The notes beneath the pieces were generated by a model that saw only the letters and a program-made list of their open reading frames with translations, had not been told where the DNA came from and did not search any database. A program made the translations under genes and the position numbers. From Gemmobacter sp964439015 (lineage in GTDB: Bacteria > Pseudomonadota > Alphaproteobacteria > Rhodobacterales > Rhodobacteraceae), in contig CAYTMV010000001.1 in assembly GCA_964439015.1 (NCBI GenBank), positions 62,001-126,000 on the forward strand: a stretch of DNA of 64,000 bases. The letters are read 5' to 3'. Of the stretch, positions 52,407-61,506 are shown in pieces. Position 1 is the stretch's first letter. Each line of letters starts with the position of its first letter.

Positions 52407-52762
52407 CAGATGCCCCCGATCCCGGCTTGCGCCAGACAGGCGGCGGCAGGGCCGGCGGCGATGGCGCGGATATTGGCCTCGGTCCGGGTGCCGGCGACAA
52501 CGCCTGCATCCTGCACCAAGGCCTGAATCTCGCCCGCCGAAGCATTGTCGACAATGCAGCGCATGGCGGTGTTGGCAGCAGGCCCCGACAGGTTGCGCGA
52601 GACCACCGGCAGCACCACGGTTTCGGCGGTGCGCCGGCCGATCTTGTCGGCAACCTCGGTCGGCGAACATGCCGCCAGCACCACCAGCATCGCCCCCATG
52701 CCAAGGCGGGCAGCCACAGGGGCCGCCAACCGGGACAAGGGATGCCGCAGGCGGGCCATCAT
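52406..52762 (-). CDS. Lipoprotein-like protein between sdhA and sdhB (first)
   Basis: This 118-residue protein has a basic N-terminus and a hydrophobic stretch ending in VVLAAC, followed by a helical domain with two cysteines (MRCIVDNA, AAACLAQAG). It is probably an exported, lipid-anchored protein. The ATG uses the last base of the sdhA stop codon (TGATG). A second ATG at 52759 is possible. Function unknown; an accessory role for the dehydrogenase is conceivable but unproven. Confidence 0.75.
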   Translation of the reverse strand: MMARLRHPLSRLAAPVAARLGMGAMLVVLAACSPTEVADKIGRRTAETVVLPVVSRNLSGPAANTAMRCIVDNASAGEIQALVQDAGVVAGTRTEANIRAIAAGPAAACLAQAGIGGI

Positions 52763-54567
52763 CAGAACTTCCGCTCGGCCGGCGCGATCTTCTTGAGGCT
52801 GATGCCCCCGTCGGATTCCGGCGTCAGCGGGTCCAGATGCACCGGGCGCGAGGTCAGGGTGACCTTGTTGCCCTCGACCAGCGCAAGGCTGTGGATGCGC
52901 CAGTTGGCGTCGTCGCGGTGCGGATAATCCTCATGCGCGTGGGCGCCGCGGCTTTCCTTGCGCGCCTCGGCGGCAACGATGGTCGCCAGCGCGTTGGGCA
53001 TCAGGTTGGTCAGTTCCAGCGTTTCCATCAGGTCGCTGTTCCAGACCAGGCTGCGGTCGGTGACCGACAGGTCGTCCATCTTGCCGGCGATCGCGGTCAT
53101 CTTTTCCACGCCCGCAGCCAGCGTCTTGTCGGTACGGAACACGGCCGCATCCGATTGCATGGTGCGCTGCATCTCCAGCCGCAGTTCGGCGGTGGGGATA
53201 TTGCCCTTGGCGTGGCGCAGGCCGTCAAAGCGGGCCAGCGACTTGTCGACCTCGGCCTTGTTGACCGGCGCGTTGCGCTGGCCGGGCTTGACGATCTGGC
53301 CAGCGCGGATCGAGGCCGCGCGCCCGAACACCACGAGGTCGATCAGCGAGTTGGAGCCCAGGCGGTTCGCGCCATGCACCGAGGCACAGCCAGCCTCACC
53401 CACGGCCATCAGGCCGGGGAAGACCGCGTCGGGATTGTCGGCGGTCGGGTTCAGCACCTCACCCCAATAGTTGGTGGGGATGCCGCCCATGTTGTAATGC
53501 ACCGTCGGCAGAACCGGGATCGGCTCTTTGGTCAGGTCGACGCCGGCGAAGATCCGGGCGCTTTCGCTGATGCCGGGCAGGCGCAGGTCCAGCGTTTCCT
53601 TGGGCAGGTGGTTCAGGTGCAGGTGGATGTGATCCTTGCCTGCGCCCACGCCACGACCCTCGCGGATCTCCATGGTCATGCAGCGGCTGACATAGTCGCG
53701 CGGCGCCAGGTCCTTGTAGTTGGGCGCATAGCGTTCCATGAAACGCTCGCCTTCCGAGTTGGTCAGATACCCCCCCTCGCCACGCGCGCCTTCGGTGATC
53801 AGACAGCCCGCGCCATAGATGCCGGTCGGGTGGAACTGCACGAACTCCATGTCCTGCAGCTTGAGACCCGCGCGGGCGACCATGCCGCCACCGTCGCCGG
53901 TGCAGGTATGGGCCGAGGTGGCGCTGAAATAGGCGCGGCCATAGCCGCCGGTCGCCAGAACGACCAGCTTGGCGTTGAAGACATGCATGGTGCCGTCATC
54001 CAGCTTCCATGCCACCACGCCGGTGCAGGCGCCATCGGTGATGATCAGGTCCAGCGCGAAGTATTCGATGAAGAACTCGGCCTTCTGCTTCAGCGACTGC
54101 CCGTAAAGGGTGTGCAGGATCGCGTGGCCGGTGCGGTCAGCCGCGGCGCAGGTGCGCTGCACGGGCGGGCCTTCGCCGAACTGGGTGGTGTGACCACCGA
54201 AGGGGCGCTGATAGATCTTGCCTTCCTCGGTCCGCGAGAAGGGCACGCCATAATGCTCCAGCTCATAGACCGCGGCAGGGGCTTCGCGCGCCAGGTATTC
54301 CATCGCGTCGGTGTCGCCCAGCCAGTCAGACCCCTTCACGGTGTCATACATGTGCCACTGCCAGTTGTCCGGGCCCATGTTGGCCAGGCTGGCGGCGATC
54401 CCGCCCTGCGCGGCAACGGTGTGCGAGCGGGTCGGAAAGACCTTGGTCACGCAGGCGGTGCGCAGTCCCTGTTCGGCCATGCCCAGCGTGGCCCGCAGAC
54501 CGGCACCACCGGCACCCACGACCACCACGTCATAGTCATGCACTTCGTATTGGTAAGCAGCAGTCAT
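52762..54567 (-). CDS. sdhA: Succinate dehydrogenase flavoprotein subunit SdhA
   Basis: This 601-residue catalytic subunit oxidises succinate with covalently bound FAD. It has VVVVGAGGAGLRATLG at the N-terminus, the FAD-attachment histidine in RSHTVAAQGG, and the active-site region RDYVSRCMTMEIREGRG. The C-terminal part has VWNSDLMETLELTNL. The ATG at 54567 lies 10 bases after sdhD. The TCA-cycle complex is bound to the cytoplasmic face of the membrane. Confidence 0.97.
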   Translation of the reverse strand: MTAAYQYEVHDYDVVVVGAGGAGLRATLGMAEQGLRTACVTKVFPTRSHTVAAQGGIAASLANMGPDNWQWHMYDTVKGSDWLGDTDAMEYLAREAPAAVYELEHYGVPFSRTEEGKIYQRPFGGHTTQFGEGPPVQRTCAAADRTGHAILHTLYGQSLKQKAEFFIEYFALDLIITDGACTGVVAWKLDDGTMHVFNAKLVVLATGGYGRAYFSATSAHTCTGDGGGMVARAGLKLQDMEFVQFHPTGIYGAGCLITEGARGEGGYLTNSEGERFMERYAPNYKDLAPRDYVSRCMTMEIREGRGVGAGKDHIHLHLNHLPKETLDLRLPGISESARIFAGVDLTKEPIPVLPTVHYNMGGIPTNYWGEVLNPTADNPDAVFPGLMAVGEAGCASVHGANRLGSNSLIDLVVFGRAASIRAGQIVKPGQRNAPVNKAEVDKSLARFDGLRHAKGNIPTAELRLEMQRTMQSDAAVFRTDKTLAAGVEKMTAIAGKMDDLSVTDRSLVWNSDLMETLELTNLMPNALATIVAAEARKESRGAHAHEDYPHRDDANWRIHSLALVEGNKVTLTSRPVHLDPLTPESDGGISLKKIAPAERKF

Positions 54568-54577
54568 CGTCAGCCTC

Positions 54578-54949
54578 TCAGAGCGCGATCTTGGCCAGGG
54601 CAAAAAGCCCGACGGCCGTCACGGCATAGGAAATCGAGATCGCAAGGATTATCAGAAGTTTGCGGGTCGATCCGCGCGCGTAATCCTCGATCATGGTCTG
54701 GGCGCCCTTGGCGAAATGGCGCATCCCCACCACCAGCACCAGCGCGGTCAGGATCGCGACAAAGGGGCTGGCAAAGGTCGACAGCACCGCCTCACGCGTG
54801 CCGCCAAGGGTGCGGCCGAAGATAAAGACGAAAGTCGGCACCAGAAAGGCCAGCCCTACGGCCGAGACCTGCATATACCAATGGTGCTGTGTGCCGGTGT
54901 GCGCGGCGCCCTTGCCCACGGCGCGCTTGCGGTCGGTCAGATAACGCAT
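54578..54949 (-). CDS. sdhD: Succinate dehydrogenase membrane anchor SdhD
   Basis: This 123-residue protein has three membrane helices (about 25-46, 60-80 and 97-120) and the conserved GAAHTGTQHHWYMQVSA and GMRHFAKGAQTMIEDY, which contribute to haem b and ubiquinone binding. It lies between sdhC (10-base gap) and sdhA. Confidence 0.94.
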   Translation of the reverse strand: MRYLTDRKRAVGKGAAHTGTQHHWYMQVSAVGLAFLVPTFVFIFGRTLGGTREAVLSTFASPFVAILTALVLVVGMRHFAKGAQTMIEDYARGSTRKLLIILAISISYAVTAVGLFALAKIAL

Positions 54950-54959
54950 CGTGGCCTCC

Positions 54960-55343
54960 TCAGATGATCAGCAGGGTGATGGCGGTCAGCAGAACCGAGC
55001 CGATCACGCAGCCCCAGCCCAGCATTTCCGCGGTCTTCAGGTCCAGCCCGTGGCCGGCATCGAAATACAGGTGCCGCAGCCCGGCCAGATAGTGATACCA
55101 CACCGCCCAGAGCGAGCCGGTAAAGACCAGATCCCCGAACCAAGATGTTGCGACCGCGTTGGCCGTCGCGAAGTATTCGGGGCTGACCGCCGCCGCAAAC
55201 AGCCACCACACGGCCAGCAACACGCCCACGATCAGCGCATTCCCGGTGATCCGCGTCAGGATCGAGCTGAAGGAGGTGATCTGCGGGCGGTAGATTTGCA
55301 GGTGGGGAGAGAGGGGGCGCTCGACCCGCTTTGGTGCAGACAT
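54960..55343 (-). CDS. sdhC: Succinate dehydrogenase cytochrome b556 subunit SdhC
   Basis: This 127-residue protein begins with RPLSPHLQIYRPQITSFSSI, the SdhC signature, and has three membrane helices and the haem ligand region HYLAGLRHLYFDAGHGLDL. The ATG at 55343 follows AAGGGACAAG. It is the first gene of sdhCDAB. Confidence 0.95.
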   Translation of the reverse strand: MSAPKRVERPLSPHLQIYRPQITSFSSILTRITGNALIVGVLLAVWWLFAAAVSPEYFATANAVATSWFGDLVFTGSLWAVWYHYLAGLRHLYFDAGHGLDLKTAEMLGWGCVIGSVLLTAITLLII

Positions 55344-55491
55344 GGACTTGTCCCTTTGTCGCTGGGCGCGGCTTGCAGGTCGCGCACTGGCAAGTAATCG
55401 CATTTTTCAATAGCGTGTTTTTCGCACAAGTCACGCCCCGACGCGTGGCTTGGCAAGGCTGTTTCCGCTATCGCGGGCGTTTTTTGGTCTT

Positions 55492-55522
55492 TGTGATCAC
55501 GAAATTTGAAGGTGTGATCACA
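55492..55522. promoter_or_regulatory. Two GTGATCAC palindromes upstream of sdhC
   Basis: GTGATCAC occurs at 55493-55500 and again at 55514-55521 (the second within the perfect TGTGATCACA). The centres are 21 bp apart, two helical turns, in the gap before sdhC. This is the form of a paired operator, of GntR or CRP-like type. The regulator is unknown. Confidence 0.6.
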
Positions 55523-55588
55523 TAAGTGCCCGCCCCCGCCACTGGCTACGACTCAGCCTTGCGCGCGGGGGATGCCCATTTCGGCGGC

Positions 55589-56620
55589 TTACAGCGGCAT
55601 CAGCGCCCAGTAGTCGAGATCCAGCAGCACCTCGGGCATGTATTTGCCATCGTCGCCTTTCAGCGCAAAGGGCGCAGCCCCCTGCTTTACCGCGACCAGT
55701 CGCAACCGGATTGCGCCCACGCCGGGCGCGCTGGTCTCGGCCTTGTCCAGCACCTCGGACCAGGCCTTGACCGTGTCGCCGGCAAAGCAGGGATTGGCAT
55801 GGGCGCCGCCGTTCAGCGCCACGACCATCTGCGCATTGGCCAGACCGTTGAAGGACAGCGCGCGGGCCATGCTGATGACATGGCCGCCATAGATCAGCCT
55901 CTTGCCATCCTCGCGGAAGGTGGCGTCAAAATGCACCTTGGCGGTGTTCTGCCACAGCCGGGTGGCAATCATGTGCTCGGCCTCTTCGATGGTGACCCCA
56001 TCGACATGGTCGATCTTCTCGCCCACCGCATAATCGCCCCAACGATGCGCCTCGCCCGCAAGGCCAAAGTCATAGCGGCTGAAATCCAGCCCTTCGGGGA
56101 TCACAAGATCCTGCGCGCTCAGCGCCTTTTTCAGCGCAGGCACCACCGGATCTGGTGCCGGAGCGTCAAGGCGGTTTTTCCGCACCATCACCCAGCGCAC
56201 ATAGTCCATCACGCTTTCGTCGCGCTGGTTCAGGCCACGGGTGCGGACATAGACCACCCCGGATTTGCCGTTGGAGTTTTCCTTCAGGCCGATCACCTCG
56301 GATTCCGAGCGCAGCGTGTCGCCCGGCCAGACCGGCCGCAGCCAGCGCCCTTCGGCATAGCCGAGATTGGCAACCGCGTTCAGGCTGACATCCGGCACGG
56401 TCTTGCCAAAGACCACATGAAACGCTGCCAGATCGTCCAGCGGGCTGGCCGGCAGGCCGCAGGATTGTGCGAAAGCGTCAGACGAATACAGCGCATGCCG
56501 GGCGGGATAGAGCGCGTGATACAGCGCCCGCTCGCCACCCGAAACCGTGCGGGGCACCGCGTGGCGGATGGTCTCGCCGATGCGGTAATCTTCGAAAAAT
56601 CGTCCGGGGTTGGTCTTCAT
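55589..56620 (-). CDS. mch: Mesaconyl-CoA hydratase (MaoC family)
   Basis: This 343-residue protein contains two hotdog-type MaoC domains: the first starts FFEDYRIGETIRHAV, and the second is near VGEKIDHVDGVTIEEAEHMI. It matches mesaconyl-CoA hydratase, which interconverts mesaconyl-CoA and beta-methylmalyl-CoA in the ethylmalonyl-CoA pathway. In Rhodobacter the gene lies near sdh and mcl2, as it does here. I use the ATG at 56620; a GTG precedes it. Confidence 0.9.
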   Translation of the reverse strand: MKTNPGRFFEDYRIGETIRHAVPRTVSGGERALYHALYPARHALYSSDAFAQSCGLPASPLDDLAAFHVVFGKTVPDVSLNAVANLGYAEGRWLRPVWPGDTLRSESEVIGLKENSNGKSGVVYVRTRGLNQRDESVMDYVRWVMVRKNRLDAPAPDPVVPALKKALSAQDLVIPEGLDFSRYDFGLAGEAHRWGDYAVGEKIDHVDGVTIEEAEHMIATRLWQNTAKVHFDATFREDGKRLIYGGHVISMARALSFNGLANAQMVVALNGGAHANPCFAGDTVKAWSEVLDKAETSAPGVGAIRLRLVAVKQGAAPFALKGDDGKYMPEVLLDLDYWALMPL

Positions 56621-56657
56621 CACGCGCTCCTTCAGCGGCGGGGCGATCCGCCGCGGG

Positions 56658-56861
56658 TCAGTATTCGCCGAGCTTGATCTCGGGGTTGTATGTGCCCGGC
56701 ACTTCCTTGACCACGGCCTGCCCGCAGCGCATCACGCCGCGCGCCGCATCAAAGGCATAGGTCGGGGCACCCTGCAGCGCCCAGCCCTTGTTCAGTGCCG
56801 CCGTGACCTTGTGGCAAAAGGCCGAGGTGTCGTCGTCAGACAGAAAACGATAGAGTTTCAT
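56658..56861 (-). CDS. DUF1737 domain protein
   Basis: This 67-residue protein starts MKLYRFLSDDDTSAFCHKV and has the DUF1737 pattern ALNKGWALQGAPTYAFD, a small beta-alpha domain seen at protein ends and alone. It is between mch and nnrU, 4 bases after nnrU. Its function is unknown. Confidence 0.82.
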   Translation of the reverse strand: MKLYRFLSDDDTSAFCHKVTAALNKGWALQGAPTYAFDAARGVMRCGQAVVKEVPGTYNPEIKLGEY

Positions 56862-56865
56862 GGTG

Positions 56866-57414
56866 TTATCCGAAGGTGGGGTAGCCCAGCGCATAGTGGA
56901 TGCCCACCGCTGCGCCATAGACGATCAGGGTTCCGGCCACGGCCATCGCTTCGAACTTGGCAGGCTTTGCTGCGGGCGGCACGAAGGGGCCGGCCCGGTT
57001 GATCAGCGCCATTTCGGCCAGCGCCCACAACAGCATGCCGCCGAAAAGGATCAGCGACGGCGTGTCGCCGTTCACCAGCAAATGCCCCACCGACCAAAGC
57101 ACCACGCCCCACAGCATCGGATGACGCAGCCGCCGCGCCACTGCGGTTTTCATGCCCGCAGCGGCAAACAGATAGACTGAGGCCAGCACCAGCAGGTTGT
57201 TGATGCCCGCCATCGCCGGGCTGCGCCCCCAGAAGACCGCGCCATCGGCGCCGCGAAAGCCCACGACCATCAGCACCAGGGCAACCACCAGCGCCAGCGT
57301 GATCGGCCCCTTTGCCCGCTCTCCCAGACCGGCGCGCAGATCGGGGGCCAGTCGCTTGAACAGATGGGCAGCGGACCACAGGGCCACGCCGAGAATGAGA
57401 AGAGTCATGGACAT
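56866..57414 (-). CDS. NnrU family membrane protein
   Basis: This 182-residue protein has about five membrane helices and the NnrU pattern LWSAAHLFKRLAPDLR, then HPMLWGVVLWSVGHLLVNGD. NnrU was named from the nitric oxide reductase region of Rhodobacter, but this copy is among ethylmalonyl-CoA genes, so a role in denitrification is not indicated. It is related to isoprenylcysteine methyltransferase-like folds. Confidence 0.85.
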   Translation of the reverse strand: MSMTLLILGVALWSAAHLFKRLAPDLRAGLGERAKGPITLALVVALVLMVVGFRGADGAVFWGRSPAMAGINNLLVLASVYLFAAAGMKTAVARRLRHPMLWGVVLWSVGHLLVNGDTPSLILFGGMLLWALAEMALINRAGPFVPPAAKPAKFEAMAVAGTLIVYGAAVGIHYALGYPTFG

Positions 57415-57444
57415 GGATGCCTCGCGCGATTGATCTCTGCGCGC

Positions 57445-58308
57445 TCAGCCTGCCATGGCGGCGATTGCCGCAGCCTTGGCCAGGGTCTGGCGCGCGGTGA
57501 CAATATGCAGGTTTTCCACGATCTTGCCATCCACAACCGCGACACCGCCACCCTGCGCCAGCACCTCGTCAAAGGCCGCGATCTGGCGGCGGGCCAGATC
57601 AATCTCGGCTTCCGACGGCGCGAAGGCCGCGTTGGCCACATCAAGCTGCGCGGGATGGATCAGGGTCTTGCCGTCAAAACCCATGTCGCGGCCTTGCTCA
57701 CATTCGACGCGCAGCCCGTCCTCGTCCTTGAAGGCGTTGAAGACGCCGTCGACGATCACCAGCCCATGCGCGCGGGCGGCCAGCAGGCACAGGCCCAGAC
57801 CGGCCTGCATCGGCAGGCGGTCGGCGCGGAAGCGCGAGCCAAGCTCTTTCGCCAGATCGTTGGTGCCCATCACCATGCCCTTCAGGCGCGGATGGGCGGC
57901 GATTTCGGCCGCGTTCAGCATGCCCTGACAGGTCTCCATCATTGCCCAGAGATCCGCGCCCGGCACCGCCTCGGCGACGGCGTCCAGATCGGCGGCGCGG
58001 TTGACCTTGGGGATCAGGATCGCGTCGATCTTCGCCCCGCCGGCAATCGCCCGGTCCATGGCATCGGCATCGGCGCGGCCCCATTCGGTGTCAAAGCCGT
58101 TGATCCGCACGATCCGGGCGCGGGCGCCAAAGTCCCAGTCGCGCAGCGCGCGGGCCAGCAGGTCGCGGGCCGCAGGCTTTTCATCCGGGGCAACCGCGTC
58201 TTCCAGATCGAAGATGATCGCATCGGTGGCAAGGCCCATCGCCTTTTCCAGCGCCCGCTCTTTCGAGCCGGGGATATACAGCACCGAACGGAAGGGGCGA
58301 TGGGACAT
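57445..58308 (-). CDS. mcl2: (3S)-malyl-CoA thioesterase (Mcl2, CitE family)
   Basis: This 287-residue CitE-type TIM barrel starts FRSVLYIPGSKERALEKA and has IIFDLEDAVAPDEK and MMETCQGMLNA with the metal and CoA residues. It is shorter than, and different from, the beta-methylmalyl-CoA lyase Mcl1, and resembles Rhodobacter Mcl2, which hydrolyses (3S)-malyl-CoA to malate in the ethylmalonyl-CoA pathway. Closeness to mch and sdh supports this. The ATG at 58308 follows GAGAGAA. Confidence 0.88.
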   Translation of the reverse strand: MSHRPFRSVLYIPGSKERALEKAMGLATDAIIFDLEDAVAPDEKPAARDLLARALRDWDFGARARIVRINGFDTEWGRADADAMDRAIAGGAKIDAILIPKVNRAADLDAVAEAVPGADLWAMMETCQGMLNAAEIAAHPRLKGMVMGTNDLAKELGSRFRADRLPMQAGLGLCLLAARAHGLVIVDGVFNAFKDEDGLRVECEQGRDMGFDGKTLIHPAQLDVANAAFAPSEAEIDLARRQIAAFDEVLAQGGGVAVVDGKIVENLHIVTARQTLAKAAAIAAMAG

Positions 58309-58492
58309 GATTCTCTCCGAAAGCAAGATTGTTGCGCGAGGGAACACGGGATTGGCATTTTCATCAAGCCCCAATTGCCGCGCTGCAGAAATTTGCGGCC
58401 GTTGCGCGGATGCCCGCATCGCGCCGGCGGTTAACCGACTTTCAGCGCCGTTCCCCGAGGGTTGGGCGACGTGGTCAAGAAAGGGTGCTGCG

Positions 58493-58651
58493 ATGACGAA
58501 ACAGGTGTTCGCCTTGTCGCTGGGCTTTGCCGGCGTGATCCTGTGGCTACAGGCCGCGCATGGTGCCGCATCCGGTGGGGGCGTGAATGACGAAAATTCC
58601 CCCTCCTGCGAGCAGGTCTTACGGGTATTCCCGGTTGCGCGGGCGTGCTAA
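58493..58651 (+). CDS. Small exported protein (52 aa)
   Basis: The ATG at 58493 follows AAAGGG at a good distance. The 52 residues form a signal peptide (VFALSLGFAGVILWLQAAHGA) and a short mature peptide of about 27 residues with two cysteines (PSCEQVLR, end ARAC) that could pair. It is followed by mscL after 67 bases. It could be a real small secreted protein or the 5' remnant of a longer one. I do not recognise it. Confidence 0.5.
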   Translation: MTKQVFALSLGFAGVILWLQAAHGAASGGGVNDENSPSCEQVLRVFPVARAC

Positions 58652-58718
58652 CCTGCACGCGGGCGCCGCAGCGCCGGATCTGCAAGGCCCGGAACGGGCT
58701 GCAACAAGGGACAGTAAA

Positions 58719-59144
58719 ATGCTGAATGAGTTCAAGACCTTCATCGCCAAGGGCAATGTTGTCGATCTGGCGGTCGGTATCATCATCGGCGCGGCTTTCA
58801 CCGCCATCGTGAATTCGCTGGTGGCCGACCTCATCAACCCGATCATCGGCGTCATCACGGGCGGGATCGACTTCTCGAACCTGTTCATCAACCTCGGCAG
58901 CGGTGATTACACCTCGCTGGCCGCAGCCAAGGATGCTGGTGCGCCGGTTTTTGCCTATGGTTCTTTCATCACCGCGGTCATCAACTTCCTGATCATCGCC
59001 TGGGTGGTCTTCCTGCTGGTCAAGGCGGTCAACAAGCTGAAGGCGTCAACTGCCCGCAAGGAGGCCGAAGTCGCTGCCGCAGCGCCCGCCGGCCCGAGCG
59101 AACTGGACGTGCTGCTGGAAATCCGCGACGCCCTGAAGAAGTGA
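58719..59144 (+). CDS. mscL: Large-conductance mechanosensitive channel MscL
   Basis: This 141-residue channel has the N-terminal amphipathic helix MLNEFKTFIAKGNVVDLAVG, TM1 (GIIIGAAFTAIVNSLV), a periplasmic loop, TM2 (FITAVINFLIIAWVVFLLV) and a C-terminal helical bundle. It opens under membrane tension during osmotic downshock. The ATG at 58719 follows AAGGGA. A terminator follows. Confidence 0.96.
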   Translation: MLNEFKTFIAKGNVVDLAVGIIIGAAFTAIVNSLVADLINPIIGVITGGIDFSNLFINLGSGDYTSLAAAKDAGAPVFAYGSFITAVINFLIIAWVVFLLVKAVNKLKASTARKEAEVAAAAPAGPSELDVLLEIRDALKK

Positions 59145-59155
59145 CACAGGCAAGC

Positions 59156-59189
59156 AGGGCCGGGATAACCCCGGCCCTCGGCATTTTTT
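59156..59189 (+). terminator. Terminator after mscL
   Basis: A perfect 9-bp stem (AGGGCCGGG / CCCGGCCCT) with loop ATAAC is followed by TTTTTT after a short spacer. Confidence 0.8.
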
Positions 59190-59208
59190 CCAAGCGGGTC
59201 TCTGCCCC

Positions 59209-60327
<1,119 letters not shown>

Positions 60328-60407
60328 CCATCCCTCCTGGCTCAGCCGCCCCGCTTGGGCGGTTTGGAGCCCCAGTGAAACAGCATCATCGGTCATCCCG
60401 CAATCGG

Positions 60408-60442
60408 ACAAAACGAAACCCCCGGCCTTGCGGTCGGGGGTT
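60408..60442 (-). terminator. Terminator after rpsU
   Basis: An 8-bp stem (AACCCCCG / CGGGGGTT) closes on a 10-base loop and is followed on the minus strand by TTCGTTTTG, 60 bases after rpsU. Confidence 0.75.
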
Positions 60443-60502
60443 CAGCTTCGGGTGGCAAGCCACCCCGGGAACGCGATGCCGGAACCGGCTGCTTTCCGAT
60501 CC

Positions 60503-60709
60503 TCAGAGAGCGCCTTCGCGCTGCGCCTTCTTGCGCGCGAGTTTGCGCGCACGGCGGACCGCTTCGGCTTGCTCGCGCGCTTTCTTGACGGACGGTTTCT
60601 CGAAATGCTGCTTGAGCTTCATTTCGCGGAACACGCCTTCGCGCTGGAGCTTTTTCTTGAGGGCCCGGAGGGCCTGTTCGACGTTATTGTCGCGGACGCT
60701 GACCTGCAT
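60503..60709 (-). CDS. rpsU: 30S ribosomal protein S21
   Basis: This 68-residue, very basic protein begins MQVSVRDNNVEQALRALKKK and contains FREMKLKQHFEKPS, the S21 signature. It binds near the 3' end of 16S rRNA and helps translation initiation. It has its own terminator and is divergent from the COQ9 gene. Confidence 0.96.
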   Translation of the reverse strand: MQVSVRDNNVEQALRALKKKLQREGVFREMKLKQHFEKPSVKKAREQAEAVRRARKLARKKAQREGAL

Positions 60710-60816
60710 GTGGTTGTCACCACCTTCCTAAGTTAGAGTTGCACGAAAAGTGCAGGCTCGCGGCGCATAGCAAAAGCGGTGGGTCATGTCTACCATGCCC
60801 GGCGAAGGAGATGCCG

Positions 60817-61506
60817 ATGGATAATGAAAACCCCAATCTTTCCTCGGATCCGGGGGCGTTGATTCTGGATTCGGCGCTGGCGCATGTGCCGTTTGACGGT
60901 TGGTCCGATGCTGCGCTGGTGGCGGCAGCGGCCGATTCGGGCGTGACCGAGGCGCAGGCGCGCGCGCTGTTTCCGCGCGGCGGTGTCGATCTGGCGGCGG
61001 CCTATCACCGCCGCGGCGACCGGCTGATGTTGGCCCGGCTGGCCGAGATGGATCTGACCGGCCTGCGCTTTCGCGACCGGATCGCCGCCGCGGTCATGGC
61101 CCGGCTGGAGGTCGTCGACAAGGAACTGGTGCGCCGCGGCACGGCTCTCTTTGCCCTGCCGCAAAACGCGGGCGAGGGCGCGCGGCTGATCTGGGGCACG
61201 GTGGATGCGATCTGGCGGGCGCTGGGCGACACGTCCGAGGATGTGAACTGGTATTCCAAACGTGCCACGCTGGCGGCGGTCTATGCGGCCACGGTGCTGT
61301 ATTGGCTGAACGATCACAGCGAAGGCGAGGCCGACACGCGCGCCTTTCTGTCGCGCCGGATCGAGAATGTCATGGGGATCGAAAAGGCCAAGGCGGCGTT
61401 TCGCGCCAACCCCCTTGGCCGGGCGCTGCTGGGCGGCCCGTTTTCGGCCCTGTCGAAAATCCGCGCGCCCCGCGCCAACAACCTGCCCGGAAGTCTTGAG
61501 CCATGA
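60817..61506 (+). CDS. COQ9 family ubiquinone biosynthesis protein
   Basis: This 229-residue protein has a TetR-like N-terminal helical part (DAALVAAAADSGVTEAQARALF) and the COQ9 core (GGVDLAAAYHRRGDRLM, and a lipid-binding region with WGTVDAIWRALGDTSEDVNWYSKR). COQ9 binds lipids and supports the COQ7 hydroxylase step. The ATG at 60817 is favoured by GAAGGAG upstream. It overlaps the quinone oxidoreductase gene by 4 bases. Confidence 0.9.
   Translation: MDNENPNLSSDPGALILDSALAHVPFDGWSDAALVAAAADSGVTEAQARALFPRGGVDLAAAYHRRGDRLMLARLAEMDLTGLRFRDRIAAAVMARLEVVDKELVRRGTALFALPQNAGEGARLIWGTVDAIWRALGDTSEDVNWYSKRATLAAVYAATVLYWLNDHSEGEADTRAFLSRRIENVMGIEKAKAAFRANPLGRALLGGPFSALSKIRAPRANNLPGSLEP

Noticed and set aside
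56866..57414. Denitrification locus based on the NnrU-like gene
   Set aside because: No nor, nir or nnr genes and no clear FNR/NNR box were seen there. The surroundings are ethylmalonyl-CoA pathway genes.
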